DNA of 64,000 bases from Methylotuvimicrobium buryatense 5G. GTDB lineage: Bacteria; Pseudomonadota; Gammaproteobacteria; Methylococcales; Methylomonadaceae. Every line of letters starts with the position of its first letter. Within the stretch, counting starts at the first letter, position 1. This document shows, piece by piece, positions 19,497-29,667 of the stretch. The position numbers and the translations under genes are program-made. Below the pieces are notes generated by a model that was not told the DNA's origin, did no database searches, and saw only the letters and a list, made by a program, of their open reading frames with translations. Location: positions 1,980,120 to 2,044,119 of the forward strand of contig NZ_KB455575.1 in assembly GCF_000341735.1 (NCBI RefSeq), read 5' to 3'.

Positions 19497-20848
19497 GCGA
19501 CGACAGTATTTTACTCATAGTGGAAGACGACCCCGGTTTGCAAAAACAATTCAAATGGGGTTTCGAAAAATACAAGATCGTCATAGCCGGCGATAGACCG
19601 GAGGCCATTACCGCATTGAGGCGTTATCAACCGAGTGTTGTGACGCTGGACTTAGGCCTGCCGCCCGATCCGACCAACGCTAGTGAAGGACTCGAAACCT
19701 TAAAAGAAATACTGCAACTGGCCCCAAATACTAAAGTCATTGTCGTAACCGGCAATGACGATAGAGACAACGCTCTCCAAGCCATCGCGTTAGGGGCCTA
19801 CGACTTTTACCAGAAACCGGTCGATCTCGATGTCTTAAATACGATCATTCAGCGCGCCTTTCATTTGACCTCGCTGGAAAATGAAAACGCAAAACTTCAG
19901 CAAAAAAATCATGAACCGTTGAACGGCATTATCGCGGCCTGTAAAAAAATGCAGGAAATTTCCAGAACCGTGGAAAAAATCGCTCCGATGCAAATCACTA
20001 CTTTATTACTCGGCGAGAGCGGAACCGGTAAAGAAGTTTTTGCCAGAGCGATTCACGACCTCAGCGACCGGGCTAAAAAACCTTTCGTACCGGTCAATTG
20101 CGCGGCCATTCCCGAAAACCTATTGGAAAGTGAATTATTCGGTTATGAAAAAGGGGCATTCACCGGCGCCGTCAAACAAACCAAAGGCAAAATAGAATAT
20201 GCCGACGGAGGCACTTTTTTTCTCGACGAAATAGGCGATCTCCCATTCAATCTACAATCGAAATTATTACGCTTCATTCAGGAGCGAACCATTGAGCGCT
20301 TGGGCGGGCGCGGCGAGATACCGGTCGATGTTCGCATTATCTGCGCAACCCACCAAAATATTCAAAACCTGATTCAACAAAATGCATTTCGAGAAGACTT
20401 GTATTATCGTATCAGTGAAATGACCATCAATATTCCTCCGCTCAGAGAACGCGAAGGAGATGCTCTCATCATCGCAACCGCCTTATTGAGAAAATTTAAC
20501 GACCAACATAAAAAATCGATTAAGGGATTTACCAAAGAAGCCGCTCAAGCCATCGAAACTTATGAATGGCCGGGAAATATTCGCCAATTGGAAAATAAAA
20601 TTAAACGCGCGGTCATCATGGCGGAGGAATCGCTGATAACGTTAAACGACCTCGAAATGGACGGCGAAAACCATGACGCACTGCCGCTTAACTTAAAAGA
20701 AGTTCGGGAAGCTGCCGAAACGCTTGCGATAAAAAGAGCACTGAATTTCTCGAACCATAACGTTTCTAATGCGGCAAAACTATTAGGCATTACACGCCCT
20801 ACGCTTTATTCCCTGCTCGGTAAATACAACATCGTTTTGGGCGATTAA
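19493..20848 (+). CDS. prsR: PEP-CTERM system sigma-54-dependent response regulator PrsR
   Basis: A 451-residue NtrC-type regulator. The receiver domain has Asp53 in [12 protein letters not shown] as the phosphoacceptor. The AAA+ domain has Walker [18 protein letters not shown] (about residue 172), the sigma-54 contact loop GAFTGA (about residue 220) and [10 protein letters not shown]. The C-terminus is a Fis-like HTH ending in [20 protein letters not shown]. It should activate sigma-54 promoters of PEP-CTERM/exopolysaccharide genes when phosphorylated by PrsK. Its ATG overlaps the prsK stop (ATGA), indicating translational coupling. I found no clear target promoter within this window. Confidence 0.95.
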   Translation: MSDDSILLIVEDDPGLQKQFKWGFEKYKIVIAGDRPEAITALRRYQPSVVTLDLGLPPDPTNASEGLETLKEILQLAPNTKVIVVTGNDDRDNALQAIALGAYDFYQKPVDLDVLNTIIQRAFHLTSLENENAKLQQKNHEPLNGIIAACKKMQEISRTVEKIAPMQITTLLLGESGTGKEVFARAIHDLSDRAKKPFVPVNCAAIPENLLESELFGYEKGAFTGAVKQTKGKIEYADGGTFFLDEIGDLPFNLQSKLLRFIQERTIERLGGRGEIPVDVRIICATHQNIQNLIQQNAFREDLYYRISEMTINIPPLREREGDALIIATALLRKFNDQHKKSIKGFTKEAAQAIETYEWPGNIRQLENKIKRAVIMAEESLITLNDLEMDGENHDALPLNLKEVREAAETLAIKRALNFSNHNVSNAAKLLGITRPTLYSLLGKYNIVLGD

Positions 20849-20949
20849 TGGCATTGAAAAACGATACGCCGCCGGTAGTGGAGCGTTTGCGTTCTTGCAC
20901 GTTCTTCCTTATGCTTACCGATAATATTTACAACATAAACAATTAAATC

Positions 20950-21801
20950 ATGAGTGCAAAAATCATCGATGGTAAAGCGGTCGCATTAGAGGTCCGCAAA
21001 AAATGGAAACAACGCGTAGCTCAACTCAAAGAAAAAGGCGTGCTCCCGGGCCTAGCCGTCATCATTGTCGGTGACAATCCTGCCTCGCAAGTCTATGTGC
21101 GCAATAAAATCAAAGCCTGTCACGAAGTCGGCATTTATTCCGAATTGATCGACCTACCCGAAGATATCAGCGAAGCCTTATTGCTATCGGCTATCGAACG
21201 CCTTAATGACAACTCTTCGATCCACGGCATACTTGTACAATTGCCGCTACCCGATCATATCGACGTCAACAAAGTTCTCGAAACCATCAACGCCGATAAG
21301 GACGTGGACGGCTTTCATTTGTATAACCTAGGCGCATTGATGGCCGGCAATACGATATTTCCACCCTGCACACCCTATGGAGTGCAATGCCTGCTTGAAT
21401 ATTGCGACATCCCGATCGAAGGCCAAAATGCCGTTATCGTCGGGCGCAGCAACATCGTCGGCAAACCGATGGCGCTGATGTTGCTGCAAAAAAATGCGAC
21501 GGTCAGTATTTGTACCTCGAAAACTCGTGATCTGAAGCAATTCACCTCGTTAGCCGACATTCTGGTCGTCGCAACCGGCAAACCTAATTTGATTACCGCC
21601 GACATGGTCAAACCCGGCGCGGCTGTCATCGATGTCGGCATCAACAGGCTCGAGGACGGTAAATTGGTCGGCGATGTGGATTTCGAAAGCGTTAAGGAAG
21701 TCGCCGGTTACATCACGCCGGTGCCGGGCGGCGTCGGTCCGATGACGATCACGATGCTGGTCGCCAATACCGTCATTGCCGCCGAACAGGCGCATAGCTA
21801 A
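20950..21801 (+). CDS. folD: Methylenetetrahydrofolate dehydrogenase / methenyl-THF cyclohydrolase
   Basis: A 283-residue bifunctional cytoplasmic enzyme that oxidises 5,10-methylene-THF and hydrolyses methenyl-THF to 10-formyl-THF. Signatures include [20 protein letters not shown] with the catalytic Lys, [26 protein letters not shown], the NADP-binding [17 protein letters not shown], and [12 protein letters not shown] at the C-terminus. Length and motifs match the family exactly. It stands alone, about 100 bp after prsR. C1 transfer through tetrahydrofolate would be central in a methylotroph, but the gene is universal. Confidence 0.98.
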   Translation: MSAKIIDGKAVALEVRKKWKQRVAQLKEKGVLPGLAVIIVGDNPASQVYVRNKIKACHEVGIYSELIDLPEDISEALLLSAIERLNDNSSIHGILVQLPLPDHIDVNKVLETINADKDVDGFHLYNLGALMAGNTIFPPCTPYGVQCLLEYCDIPIEGQNAVIVGRSNIVGKPMALMLLQKNATVSICTSKTRDLKQFTSLADILVVATGKPNLITADMVKPGAAVIDVGINRLEDGKLVGDVDFESVKEVAGYITPVPGGVGPMTITMLVANTVIAAEQAHS

Positions 21802-22415
21802 CTCTTTTGATCTCGCACGGAGACGCTCTGGAGCGCAGAGATGATATACCCATCGTAGATACCATCTTAGCTAATGTGACCTCGATACCGTTTGTTGTCA
21901 CCTAACGCTCCCGGTTTCGAAATCGCGATCAGGGGATCGCTCCCACAAAAGGTTACAAGCGCTGTGGGAGCGACGCCTACGTCGCGACTATCGAAGCCGC
22001 TCCACTCAAACACCAATAGCCTTTCCGGACGACACTGCAATCTATACCCATCGTAGATCAAAATTCGGCGCCGGGGTGCACTTCAAAGGACGCCGTAAAT
22101 ACGTCCCTGTAGGCTCTATGCCAGCTCCATGCTGGCAAAGCCTTTGCCGAGCACCCCGGCGCCTCCTCAGGCACTGCCGAAATTTGAAGTGCGAAAGGTA
22201 TAGCGCCGTAGGGTACGCTATGCGTACTATTGCAACCCCACCAATGCTAAAACTTAGCCCTTATTGTTTGATCTGGGCAGGAATTCGGGGCTCAACGGCA
22301 TGGAGGTACGCGGAGCGTACCCTACCATTTATGTATAACGATGAGCGGTTCTGCGTGGGAACGATGAAAAACGAATAAACTCCTCGCACCCCTGCGCCTC
22401 CGCGCGATAATAAAC
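21802..22415. repeat. Repeat-filled intergenic region after folD
   Basis: This 614-bp interval contains no gene. Positions about 21880-22000 hold a sequence (GATCAGGGGATCGCTCCC, then TGGGAGCGACGCCTACGTCGC) that recurs partly at 62369-62435. Positions 22043-22202 are family B copy B2. Positions about 22207-22330 contain a hairpin-forming pair GTAGGGTACGCTATGCGTAC and TACGCGGAGCGTACCCTACC. The convergent folD and parC genes probably terminate here. Confidence 0.65.
22043..22202. mobile_element. Family B miniature inverted-repeat element (copy B2)
   Basis: A 160-bp element from TATACCCATCGTAGATCAAA to GAAGTGCGAAAGGTATA. Its middle is in the opposite orientation to B1, with the core GGACGCCGTAAATACGTCC at 22088-22106. 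It contains the complementary arms GCGCCGGGGTGC and GCACCCCGGCGCC, giving a long hairpin. Confidence 0.75.
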
Positions 22416-24647
22416 TTACTCGACTACAAAACCGTCGACTTTTTGAAAGCCGCGCGGTAAATGTAATCCTCGCTTCGCTCGGGCTCCTCTGTAATGCTCG
22501 ATATCGGCTGCTTTTAGCGTCAGCGTGCGTTTTCCGGAAATGAGCTTCAATTCGCTTTGCTCGGAAATCACAGCCAATGCCATAACAGCATCACTGCCGT
22601 CGGCCAAATCGCTCGTCGGAATTTGAATTAGTTTATTGCCTTTACCCCGCGTCAAATCCGGCAACTCATTGACCGGAAAAATCAACAACCTACCCTGAAG
22701 TGTCGCAATCGCTAGCAAGTCGCTATCGCAATGCACTCTAACCGGCAACAAAGCCTTCGCGCCCACCGGTAAGGTAACAACCGTTTTACCGGCTTTATTC
22801 TTGCTGAACAAATCCTTCAATTGCACCCTGAAGCCGTAACCGGTAGATCCGGCCAGCACATACCAATCATCCGGATCTCCGGCTAGTAAACCAATAAATA
22901 AGGAACCTGCAGGCGGATTGAATCGACCGGTCAGCGGTTCGCCCTGACTGCGCGCCGAAGGCAAGTCATGGCTCGCGGTTACATAAACGCGCCCAGTCGA
23001 ATCCAATACATAAACCGGCTGAGTCGTGCGGGTCTTGACCGCATGTAGGAAACCGTCTCCGGAACGGTAACTCAAGCCTTCAACATCGATATCATGACCT
23101 TTCGCGGCACGAATCCAGCCTTTTTCAGACAATATCACCGTAACCGGCTCATTCGCGATCAGTTCCGTGCTGTTTAGCGCCTTTGCCGATCCTCTCTCAA
23201 TAATCGGCGAACGCCGCTCGTCACCAAACTTTTCGGCATCGACTTGAATTTCTTTTTTGATCAAACGATTAAGCAAAGCTTTCGAACCCAAGGTTTTTTC
23301 CAAAGCTTGCCGCTCTTTTTCGAGCTCTGCTTGCTCGCCTTTAATTTTCATTTCCTCCAATTTAGCCAAATGCCGCAGTTTCAATTCCAAGATCGCTTCG
23401 GCCTGAAGATCGCTGATACCGAAGCGCTCCATCAGCACCGGTTTCGGTTTATCCTCGTACCGAATAATCGCAATGACTTCGTCGATATTGAGATAAGCGA
23501 TCAATAATCCCTCAAGGATATGCAAACGAGCCAAGACCTTGTCTAACCGGTATTGCAACCTGCGCCTAACCGTTTCGGTTCGGAAGATCAGCCATTCAGT
23601 CAATATCGTTCTAAGATTTTTGACTTGAGGCCTACCGTCTAGGCCGATCATATTTAAATTTACGCGAAAATTTTTCTCCAAATCGGTCGTCGCGAACAAA
23701 TGCGACATCACCGCCTCGACATCGATGCGTTTGGATTTCGGCATCACGACCAAGCGCGTCGGATTTTCATGATCGGATTCGTCTCGCAAATCATCGATCA
23801 TCGGCAATTTTTTCGCATTCATTTGCGCTGCGATTTGTTCGAGCAATTTGGCCCCTGACACTTGATGCGGCAGGGCGGTAATAACGATATTACCGTCTTC
23901 CAGTTCATAACGGGCACGCATTTTGACCGAACCGTTGCCGGATGCATACATCTTTCGTAGCTCTTCGACGGGTGTAATGATCTCGGCGTGAGTGGGATAA
24001 TCAGGACCCTTGATATGGTCGAACAATCTTTCCAACGGCGTATCGGGATCGTCCAGCAATTGCACGCATGCCGCCGCCACTTCTCTAAGATTATGCGGCG
24101 GAATATCGGTCGCCATGCCTACCGCGATACCCATTGTGCCGTTCAACAATACATTCGGTAAACGCGCCGGTAACAATACCGGTTCCTTCATCGTACCGTC
24201 AAAGTTGTCGGTCCAATCGACGGTCCCCTGCCCCAGTTCGCTTAGCAAGGTTTGTGCGTAAGGCGTCAAACGCGATTCGGTATAGCGCATCGCGGCAAAC
24301 GATTTCGGATCGTCCGGCGAACCCCAGTTCCCCTGACCATCGATCAACGGATAACGATAGGAAAAATCCTGAGCCATCAACACCATCGCTTCATAACAGG
24401 CCGAGTCGCCATGCGGATGGTATTTACCGAGCACGTCACCGACCGTTCGTGCCGATTTTTTATATTTTGCCGCCGCAGTCAGCCCCAACTCCGACATTGC
24501 ATAAACGATGCGTCGCTGCACCGGCTTGAGGCCATCGCCAATATGCGGCAAGGCGCGATCCAAAATCACATACATCGAATAATCGAGATATGCCTTTTCG
24601 GTAAATTCCTTTAACGGAAGTTGTTCGAAGTTTTCCTGAATACCCAT
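22416..24647 (-). CDS. parC: DNA topoisomerase IV subunit A
   Basis: A 743-residue type IIA topoisomerase A subunit, close to the usual ~750. The catalytic tyrosine is Tyr122 in [16 protein letters not shown]. The quinolone-resistance region reads [16 protein letters not shown], with the wild-type Ser82 and Glu86. The C-terminal domain forms degenerate beta-pinwheel blades ([20 protein letters not shown]). It lacks the GyrA-box (QRRGGKG), supporting ParC over GyrA. With ParE it decatenates daughter chromosomes. The gene follows the thioesterase gene by 3 bp, suggesting cotranscription. Confidence 0.96.
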   Translation of the reverse strand: MGIQENFEQLPLKEFTEKAYLDYSMYVILDRALPHIGDGLKPVQRRIVYAMSELGLTAAAKYKKSARTVGDVLGKYHPHGDSACYEAMVLMAQDFSYRYPLIDGQGNWGSPDDPKSFAAMRYTESRLTPYAQTLLSELGQGTVDWTDNFDGTMKEPVLLPARLPNVLLNGTMGIAVGMATDIPPHNLREVAAACVQLLDDPDTPLERLFDHIKGPDYPTHAEIITPVEELRKMYASGNGSVKMRARYELEDGNIVITALPHQVSGAKLLEQIAAQMNAKKLPMIDDLRDESDHENPTRLVVMPKSKRIDVEAVMSHLFATTDLEKNFRVNLNMIGLDGRPQVKNLRTILTEWLIFRTETVRRRLQYRLDKVLARLHILEGLLIAYLNIDEVIAIIRYEDKPKPVLMERFGISDLQAEAILELKLRHLAKLEEMKIKGEQAELEKERQALEKTLGSKALLNRLIKKEIQVDAEKFGDERRSPIIERGSAKALNSTELIANEPVTVILSEKGWIRAAKGHDIDVEGLSYRSGDGFLHAVKTRTTQPVYVLDSTGRVYVTASHDLPSARSQGEPLTGRFNPPAGSLFIGLLAGDPDDWYVLAGSTGYGFRVQLKDLFSKNKAGKTVVTLPVGAKALLPVRVHCDSDLLAIATLQGRLLIFPVNELPDLTRGKGNKLIQIPTSDLADGSDAVMALAVISEQSELKLISGKRTLTLKAADIEHYRGARAKRGLHLPRGFQKVDGFVVE

Positions 24648-24650
24648 AAA

Positions 24651-25160
24651 TTAAAGATCGTCCTTTGGTAAGTCGACATGTAGTGCCATATGTTTTTCCA
24701 TGATTTCCTGGCGCATTTTTTTGCGCATCAACGCAGCATCGTATAGTTTCTGCTCCAATTCGCTTTCTATGGTCAATGGCGGAACAGGCACCGGTTTGCC
24801 ATTCTCATCGACCGCCACCATCGTAAAATAAGAAGAATTGGTATGTCTTTTTTCTTGCGTGCGTAAATTCTCGGCAACCACTTTGATGCCGATTTCCATT
24901 GAAGACCGCCCGACATAATTGACATGTGCAGATAAAGTCACCAACTCGCCGACCTGAATTTTTTCCTTAAAAAAAACTTGATCTAACGATGCCGTTACAA
25001 CGTAGTTTTTACTATAACGTGCCGCACAAGCATAAGCGGCCTGATCGAGCAATTTTAATAACGAACCGCCATGCACGACGCCGGAAAAATTGGCCATGTC
25101 CGGCGTCATCAAAACAGCCATCTGCAATGTTTTCTCTTGTTGTTTTTTCGATTGATTCAC
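24651..25160 (-). CDS. Acyl-CoA thioesterase (hotdog fold, YciA/BACH-like)
   Basis: A 169-residue hotdog-fold enzyme that hydrolyses acyl-CoA to free acid and CoA. The typical segment MTPDMANFSGVVHGGSLLKL and then LDQAAYACAARY holds the catalytic acidic residue. LDQVFFKEKIQVGELV and NYVGRSSMEIGIKVVAE complete the hotdog strands. The length fits single-domain bacterial acyl-CoA thioesterases. It is just upstream of parC on the same strand (3-bp spacing). Substrate chain length cannot be told from sequence. Confidence 0.9.
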   Translation of the reverse strand: MNQSKKQQEKTLQMAVLMTPDMANFSGVVHGGSLLKLLDQAAYACAARYSKNYVVTASLDQVFFKEKIQVGELVTLSAHVNYVGRSSMEIGIKVVAENLRTQEKRHTNSSYFTMVAVDENGKPVPVPPLTIESELEQKLYDAALMRKKMRQEIMEKHMALHVDLPKDDL

Positions 25161-25345
25161 AGGTTTTCCGGAGTGGTTTTATAACGCCCTTTCGACTTAA
25201 CAAATCTTTTCGATTCGTATTCCAGTTCGAATGAACGGCTAATAAACGGCCTATTTTAACCGGTTTCAAGAATGATTGCGCCACGAGACGGATGAAAGAC
25301 CGCAGATTCAAGTAAAATTCATGGAAGGAAGTGAGACCGGCAGTT

Positions 25346-25467
25346 TATAACTTTCGCACTGCAAATTCCGGCGATGCCTAAGGAGGCGCAGGGGGGCTCG
25401 GCAAAGATTGCCGAATCCTCAACAAAACAAAGCTGATAGTTCTAGGATGTTATTTATTGCGAAATCC
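25346..25467. mobile_element. Chimeric repeat: family B left half joined to family A right end (copy A3)
   Basis: The left part (TATAACTTTCGCACTGCAAA, then GATGCCTAAGGAGGCGCAG) matches the complement of the B2 right end. The right part ends GTTATTTATTGCGAAATCC, the family A terminus, followed by TAA. No matching left terminus of A is present. This looks like recombination or nested insertion followed by decay. It lies between the thioesterase promoter region and the transglycosylase 3' end. Confidence 0.6.
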
Positions 25468-25485
25468 TAAATTGCATGAAAATTT

Positions 25486-26325
25486 TCATGAAGCATCTAT
25501 TTGTTGGGAATGTTCACCTGGAATAGGATGTGTTCTATTAGGATATTTCTTAAGTATCGTTTTAACGTAATTTTGCGTTTCTCGATAAGGAGGTACACCT
25601 TTATAGCGTTCGACAGCACCCTCGCCGGCATTGTAAGCCGCCAAAACCCACTCCACATTGCCGTTAAAATGCCGCATCAGCCAATGCAGATAAGCCGTAC
25701 CGCCCTTGATGTTCTCAATAGGATTGAAAGTATCTTTGACACCGAATCTTTCAGCGGTTGCCGGAATCAATTGCATCAAGCCTTGAGCATTTTTGTTCGA
25801 CAATGCGCCGGGATTAAAGGCCGATTCGGCCTGAATAACCGCCATTACCAGCTCAGGATCGATACCGTAATTCGGAGCAATTTTTTCGACCCACGATTTA
25901 ACGATTTGGCGGTTGGGGTTTGCATGCTGCTCGGTAGTTATCGTTAACTCGGGTTCAGGGCGACGACAACCGGAATCTTTCGTCGGCTTGATATCTTTAA
26001 ATTTGATCACCATGCGCCTGGCATAAGGATCCCCCCCTTTTGCCGCCAACCTGAACCAATAAAGCGCTACCGATAAATTTCTCGACACTCCTCGGCCATT
26101 GAAATAAATAAAACCCAAATGGTAAGCCGATTCGACATCCGACATTAATGCCGCCTTACAATACAGTTCGTAAGCTTTCCGATAATTTTTTTTCACGCCG
26201 CGGCCGTGCTCGTAAACCATCGCCATTTTACGAATTCCGCTAGGATGATCGTCCGCAACTTCGGCTGCAAATAACGGCGAGGAAAAAAATAGAATTACGG
26301 CAAGTAGCCTTAATAGCCAACTCAT
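25486..26325 (-). CDS. Lytic murein transglycosylase with Sel1 repeats
   Basis: A 279-residue periplasmic protein with a signal peptide (LLRLLAVILFFSSPLFAAEV). Residues ~30-110 are two Sel1 repeats (KMAMVYEHGRGVKKNYRKAY, AYHLGFIYFNGRGVSRNLSV). The SLT family 1 domain follows with catalytic Glu167 in MAVIQAESAFNPGALS, then AQGLMQLIPATAERFGV and VLAAYNAGEGAVERYKGVPP. It cleaves the MurNAc-GlcNAc bond in peptidoglycan. The Sel1 addition suggests a protein-protein interaction role. Positions 26326-26592 to its right are AT-rich with no gene seen. Confidence 0.93.
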   Translation of the reverse strand: MSWLLRLLAVILFFSSPLFAAEVADDHPSGIRKMAMVYEHGRGVKKNYRKAYELYCKAALMSDVESAYHLGFIYFNGRGVSRNLSVALYWFRLAAKGGDPYARRMVIKFKDIKPTKDSGCRRPEPELTITTEQHANPNRQIVKSWVEKIAPNYGIDPELVMAVIQAESAFNPGALSNKNAQGLMQLIPATAERFGVKDTFNPIENIKGGTAYLHWLMRHFNGNVEWVLAAYNAGEGAVERYKGVPPYRETQNYVKTILKKYPNRTHPIPGEHSQQIDAS

Positions 26326-26634
26326 GTCAATCTCTCGTCTTTGATAAAATCATGAAAAGCAATTTTAAAGCCATAAAATAATATCCGTTATTTTTCTATT
26401 ACCTATAATCGTCATGCAACTTGTTTAGCTGAATAACTGTAAAAAATCCCGACATAACTCTTAGTGCCAATGCCGAAAATTGAGTTGAAACAAATATAAC
26501 ACCGGGAACACTCCAAAAACTTAGAACCGCTTCATGAACAACTCGAAAGTTGACCGAATTATAAATTTGCAGCTAGACTTCAAAAGTAATCAGTGTATAG
26601 CGCCTACCTAGGCTTGAATCGTCAATACAAAACC

Positions 26635-27156
26635 ATGAATAAAAACAATCGAATTGATCTCTCACGCCTAAAAACGCAATGGCGGACTCTATTATTAAGC
26701 GCATTGCTACTCAACACTGCGGCATGCTCTACCAAGGAGGAAGTGATTGCACCGACACCGGACCCTACAATACTCGAGCTAAAACTACAAGCAGGCAAAC
26801 TTCTAAATCCCGATATTGAAGGCCGCGCATCGCCCTTGGTTGTTAGAATATACCAATTCGAGGCAATCGATAAATTCAATACCAGCGACTTTTTCGCTAT
26901 TTACGACAATGACACAGCCCTGCTGGGCCAAGACATTATCTTTCGGAAGGAACTGGAACTTCAACCTGATACAATCCGGAATTTAAGTTTGGAAAGCAAA
27001 CCTGAAGCTCGTTATTTGGCTATCTTCGCGGCATTTCGCAACCTCGATACCGCACAATGGAAAGCATCGATGAAGATCGCCCCCAATCAGACTAATAAGG
27101 TCAGTATTAATTTCGATCAATATACTGTGACACTGAATACAAAAAATGCCGATTAA
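26635..27156 (+). CDS. TssJ-like outer-membrane lipoprotein
   Basis: The start is taken at ATG 26635 (MNKNNRIDLS); an in-frame upstream ATG at 26593 would add 14 residues with no support. The 173-residue product has a lipoprotein signal ending LLLNTAACS. The body is a beta-sandwich with the type VI secretion TssJ signature: GRASPLVVRIYQFEAIDKF, FFAIYDNDTALLGQDI, and YLAIFAAFRNLDTAQWK. In T6SS, TssJ anchors TssM to the outer membrane. No other T6SS gene is in the window, so this is an orphan or repurposed TssJ. It is followed, after 51 bp, by a caspase-like lipoprotein gene. Confidence 0.85.
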   Translation: MNKNNRIDLSRLKTQWRTLLLSALLLNTAACSTKEEVIAPTPDPTILELKLQAGKLLNPDIEGRASPLVVRIYQFEAIDKFNTSDFFAIYDNDTALLGQDIIFRKELELQPDTIRNLSLESKPEARYLAIFAAFRNLDTAQWKASMKIAPNQTNKVSINFDQYTVTLNTKNAD

Positions 27157-27207
27157 AAGAGAAATTGATAGAACCCTTCATCACCTTGTTTAACAGAGGC
27201 GAAAAAC

Positions 27208-29643
27208 ATGTCAGGCAACAAGCCAAAACCACCGACACAGTATAAACAGCTCAGCACAAAAAAAACTCTGTTTGTTGCGACATTGACATCATTGACATTA
27301 TCCCTCGGCTGCCAAACAACCGACCCAACCAGCCCAGAAGGCCTAAAAGCCCTAAAAGGCTTTAATCCTCAAGACACAGACAAGCTATTCATCGTCGATT
27401 GCCTGCTACCCGGACAAGTCAGAAAGCTAGGCACGCAAATGACCTACTTAACAGCCAGGCGCGCAATTAAAACGACCGCGGGCGAATGCGAAATTCGCGG
27501 AGGCGAATATGTCGCTTATGACCGAGCCAATTTAGCCAGCGCTTTAAAAATATGGCTACCGCTTGCACAACAAGGCGATCCCGAAGCGCAAATCAACGTC
27601 GGCGAAATCTACGAAAAAGGACTAGGCGCAGAGGCAGATCCTCGCTTAGCCGCCGAATGGTACCGAAAAGCCGCCGAAACGGGTCATTCGAGAGCGCAAA
27701 TTAATCTCGGTTATTTATATGAAAAAGGACTCGGCGTTGAAAAAGACCTGACTACCGCATTAAATTGGTATCGTAAGGCATCAGGCTTAGAAAATACCGA
27801 CTTGCAATTTGCTTCGGTTGTCGAGGCACAATTTTCCAGCGCTCATGAACAAGAATTGGAAGCTTTACGGCAAGATGCCGCTCGACGTAAATTCGAGGCG
27901 GATCAATTACGAAGCCAACTAGCCGACACACAACGTCAACTCAGACAACAGCAAGATGATCTACGCTCGATACAAAGAAACTTAGACCAAAAAAAACAAC
28001 AGCTCGAACAGGAAAAAAACAAATCCACCCGGAACGAATCACTACTAAAAGCGCTGGATCAGGAATTAAAAGCCGGTCAAACCGAATTCGAAGCGCGACA
28101 AAATCAAATTTCAAAATTAGAACGCTCCCTGGAAACCAAAGAGAAATCCATCAAACATAGAACTCAAGCCGCCCTAGCCCAGGAACAAAAAATCGTCGCT
28201 AGCGCCCCACAACAACCTATCATCGACGCCCAAGCAGGCAAAACACTGGCCAACGCCCGTAGCGAACTGCAAAAAAACGAAACCTTACTTCAAGAAAAAG
28301 AAAGTCATTACATAAAGATCTCCAATGAAATCAAACGATCTTTAGAAGCGGTAGGTTCATCGGCCGAACAAAGCGGTTCGCCGAGAGAACAACTAAGAGC
28401 GAAGGAAATTAGGGCTAATTTGGACTTACAAAAACAATCGTTGCAAACGGTTGCACAGGAAGTCAAAACCTTAAAAACCCGAATTAACGAACAACGCAAA
28501 GCCGTAACAAAATTGGAAAGCGGTCAATTGATACAATTAGCCTCTGCCGCACCAACAATAGAAATTATCGATCCGCCGATGGTATTGACTCGAGGCGTTC
28601 CAAGCTTATTGTTAAGATCGATAGCCCCATCAAGAACCATAACCGGCAAAGTCGAAGCGCCGGCCGGACTTAAATCATTAGTGGTCAATGATAAACCTGA
28701 AAATATCGATACGCAGGGCTTCTTTAAGATAAATATCACTGCCACAGAAGCCACGACACCAATCAAAATCGTCGCCGTCGATAAAAAAGACAAAAGAACC
28801 AGTCTGAATTTCAACATCGTAACCCAAGAGGAAAGCGCCACTTCAAGCATCGACAGCCGACCGACGACACCCAGCAAACCAGGCCGATTTTATGATGTCG
28901 ACTTCGGGCGTTATCATGCGCTCATCATCGGCAATAACGATTATACGGAACTACCGACACTGAAAACCGCGATCAACGATGCCAAAGCGGTCGAGTCGAT
29001 TCTGCGCCAACGCTATGGATTCAAAACCACATTGCTGCAAAATGCCAATCGCCACCAAATCATGACGGCGCTGAATACTATTCGCAATTCTTTGAAAGAA
29101 AACGATAACTTATTGATTTACTATGCGGGTCACGGAGAACGAGATAAAACCAGCCTGGCGGCTTACTGGCTACCTACCGATGCCGAAATCGACAATACCG
29201 CAAACTGGATTTCCAGCGACGATATCACCCGTTATCTGAATATCATCGCCGCACGGCACATCCTGGTTGTGGCGGATTCTTGCTACTCGGGCGCGATGAC
29301 CGGAACGGCGATCGCTAGACTGCCGGACGGTATGCCCGAAGATAAACGCGAAAAATGGCTGAAATTCATGGCAACACGGAAAGCACGAACCGTCTTGACA
29401 TCAGGAGGCGTGGCTCCGGTTCTCGACGAAGGGGACGGCCAGCATTCAATATTTGCCCGAGCCTTTATCGATGCACTACAAAGCAATCGGGGTTTAATCG
29501 AAGATTATGATATTTTTCGTTCGGTATCGAAACAAGTCCGAACTTCGGCATCCCGTGTGGGCTTTACTCAAGCGCCGCAATACGCGCCGCTTCAACATGC
29601 CGGTCACGAGGGTAGCCCGTTCTTTTTCCTGCCCGGTGCTTAA
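27208..29643 (+). CDS. Caspase-like (peptidase C14) lipoprotein with Sel1 repeats and coiled coil
   Basis: An 811-residue protein. The N-terminus has a likely lipoprotein signal (TLTSLTLSLGCQTTD). Residues ~110-190 are Sel1 repeats (AQINVGEIYEKGLGAEADPR, AQINLGYLYEKGLGVEKDLT). Residues ~210-440 are a long charged coiled coil. Residues ~450-540 look like a beta-sandwich. The caspase domain then begins at YHALIIGNNDYTELPTLKTA, with catalytic His642 in YYAGHGERD and Cys692 in VVADSCYSGAMTG. Its surface location, tethered by lipid, is inferred. A fair ribosome-binding site (GAGGCG) precedes the ATG. Function is unknown; it sits between a TssJ-like and a hydrolase lipoprotein. Confidence 0.9.
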   Translation: MSGNKPKPPTQYKQLSTKKTLFVATLTSLTLSLGCQTTDPTSPEGLKALKGFNPQDTDKLFIVDCLLPGQVRKLGTQMTYLTARRAIKTTAGECEIRGGEYVAYDRANLASALKIWLPLAQQGDPEAQINVGEIYEKGLGAEADPRLAAEWYRKAAETGHSRAQINLGYLYEKGLGVEKDLTTALNWYRKASGLENTDLQFASVVEAQFSSAHEQELEALRQDAARRKFEADQLRSQLADTQRQLRQQQDDLRSIQRNLDQKKQQLEQEKNKSTRNESLLKALDQELKAGQTEFEARQNQISKLERSLETKEKSIKHRTQAALAQEQKIVASAPQQPIIDAQAGKTLANARSELQKNETLLQEKESHYIKISNEIKRSLEAVGSSAEQSGSPREQLRAKEIRANLDLQKQSLQTVAQEVKTLKTRINEQRKAVTKLESGQLIQLASAAPTIEIIDPPMVLTRGVPSLLLRSIAPSRTITGKVEAPAGLKSLVVNDKPENIDTQGFFKINITATEATTPIKIVAVDKKDKRTSLNFNIVTQEESATSSIDSRPTTPSKPGRFYDVDFGRYHALIIGNNDYTELPTLKTAINDAKAVESILRQRYGFKTTLLQNANRHQIMTALNTIRNSLKENDNLLIYYAGHGERDKTSLAAYWLPTDAEIDNTANWISSDDITRYLNIIAARHILVVADSCYSGAMTGTAIARLPDGMPEDKREKWLKFMATRKARTVLTSGGVAPVLDEGDGQHSIFARAFIDALQSNRGLIEDYDIFRSVSKQVRTSASRVGFTQAPQYAPLQHAGHEGSPFFFLPGA

Positions 29644-29667
29644 CGACAACACCGTTAAGCTGTAAGA

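Noticed and set aside
26635..27156. Type VI secretion gene cluster
   Set aside because: Only a TssJ-like gene is present; no TssB/C, TssM, Hcp, VgrG or ClpV is found in the window.
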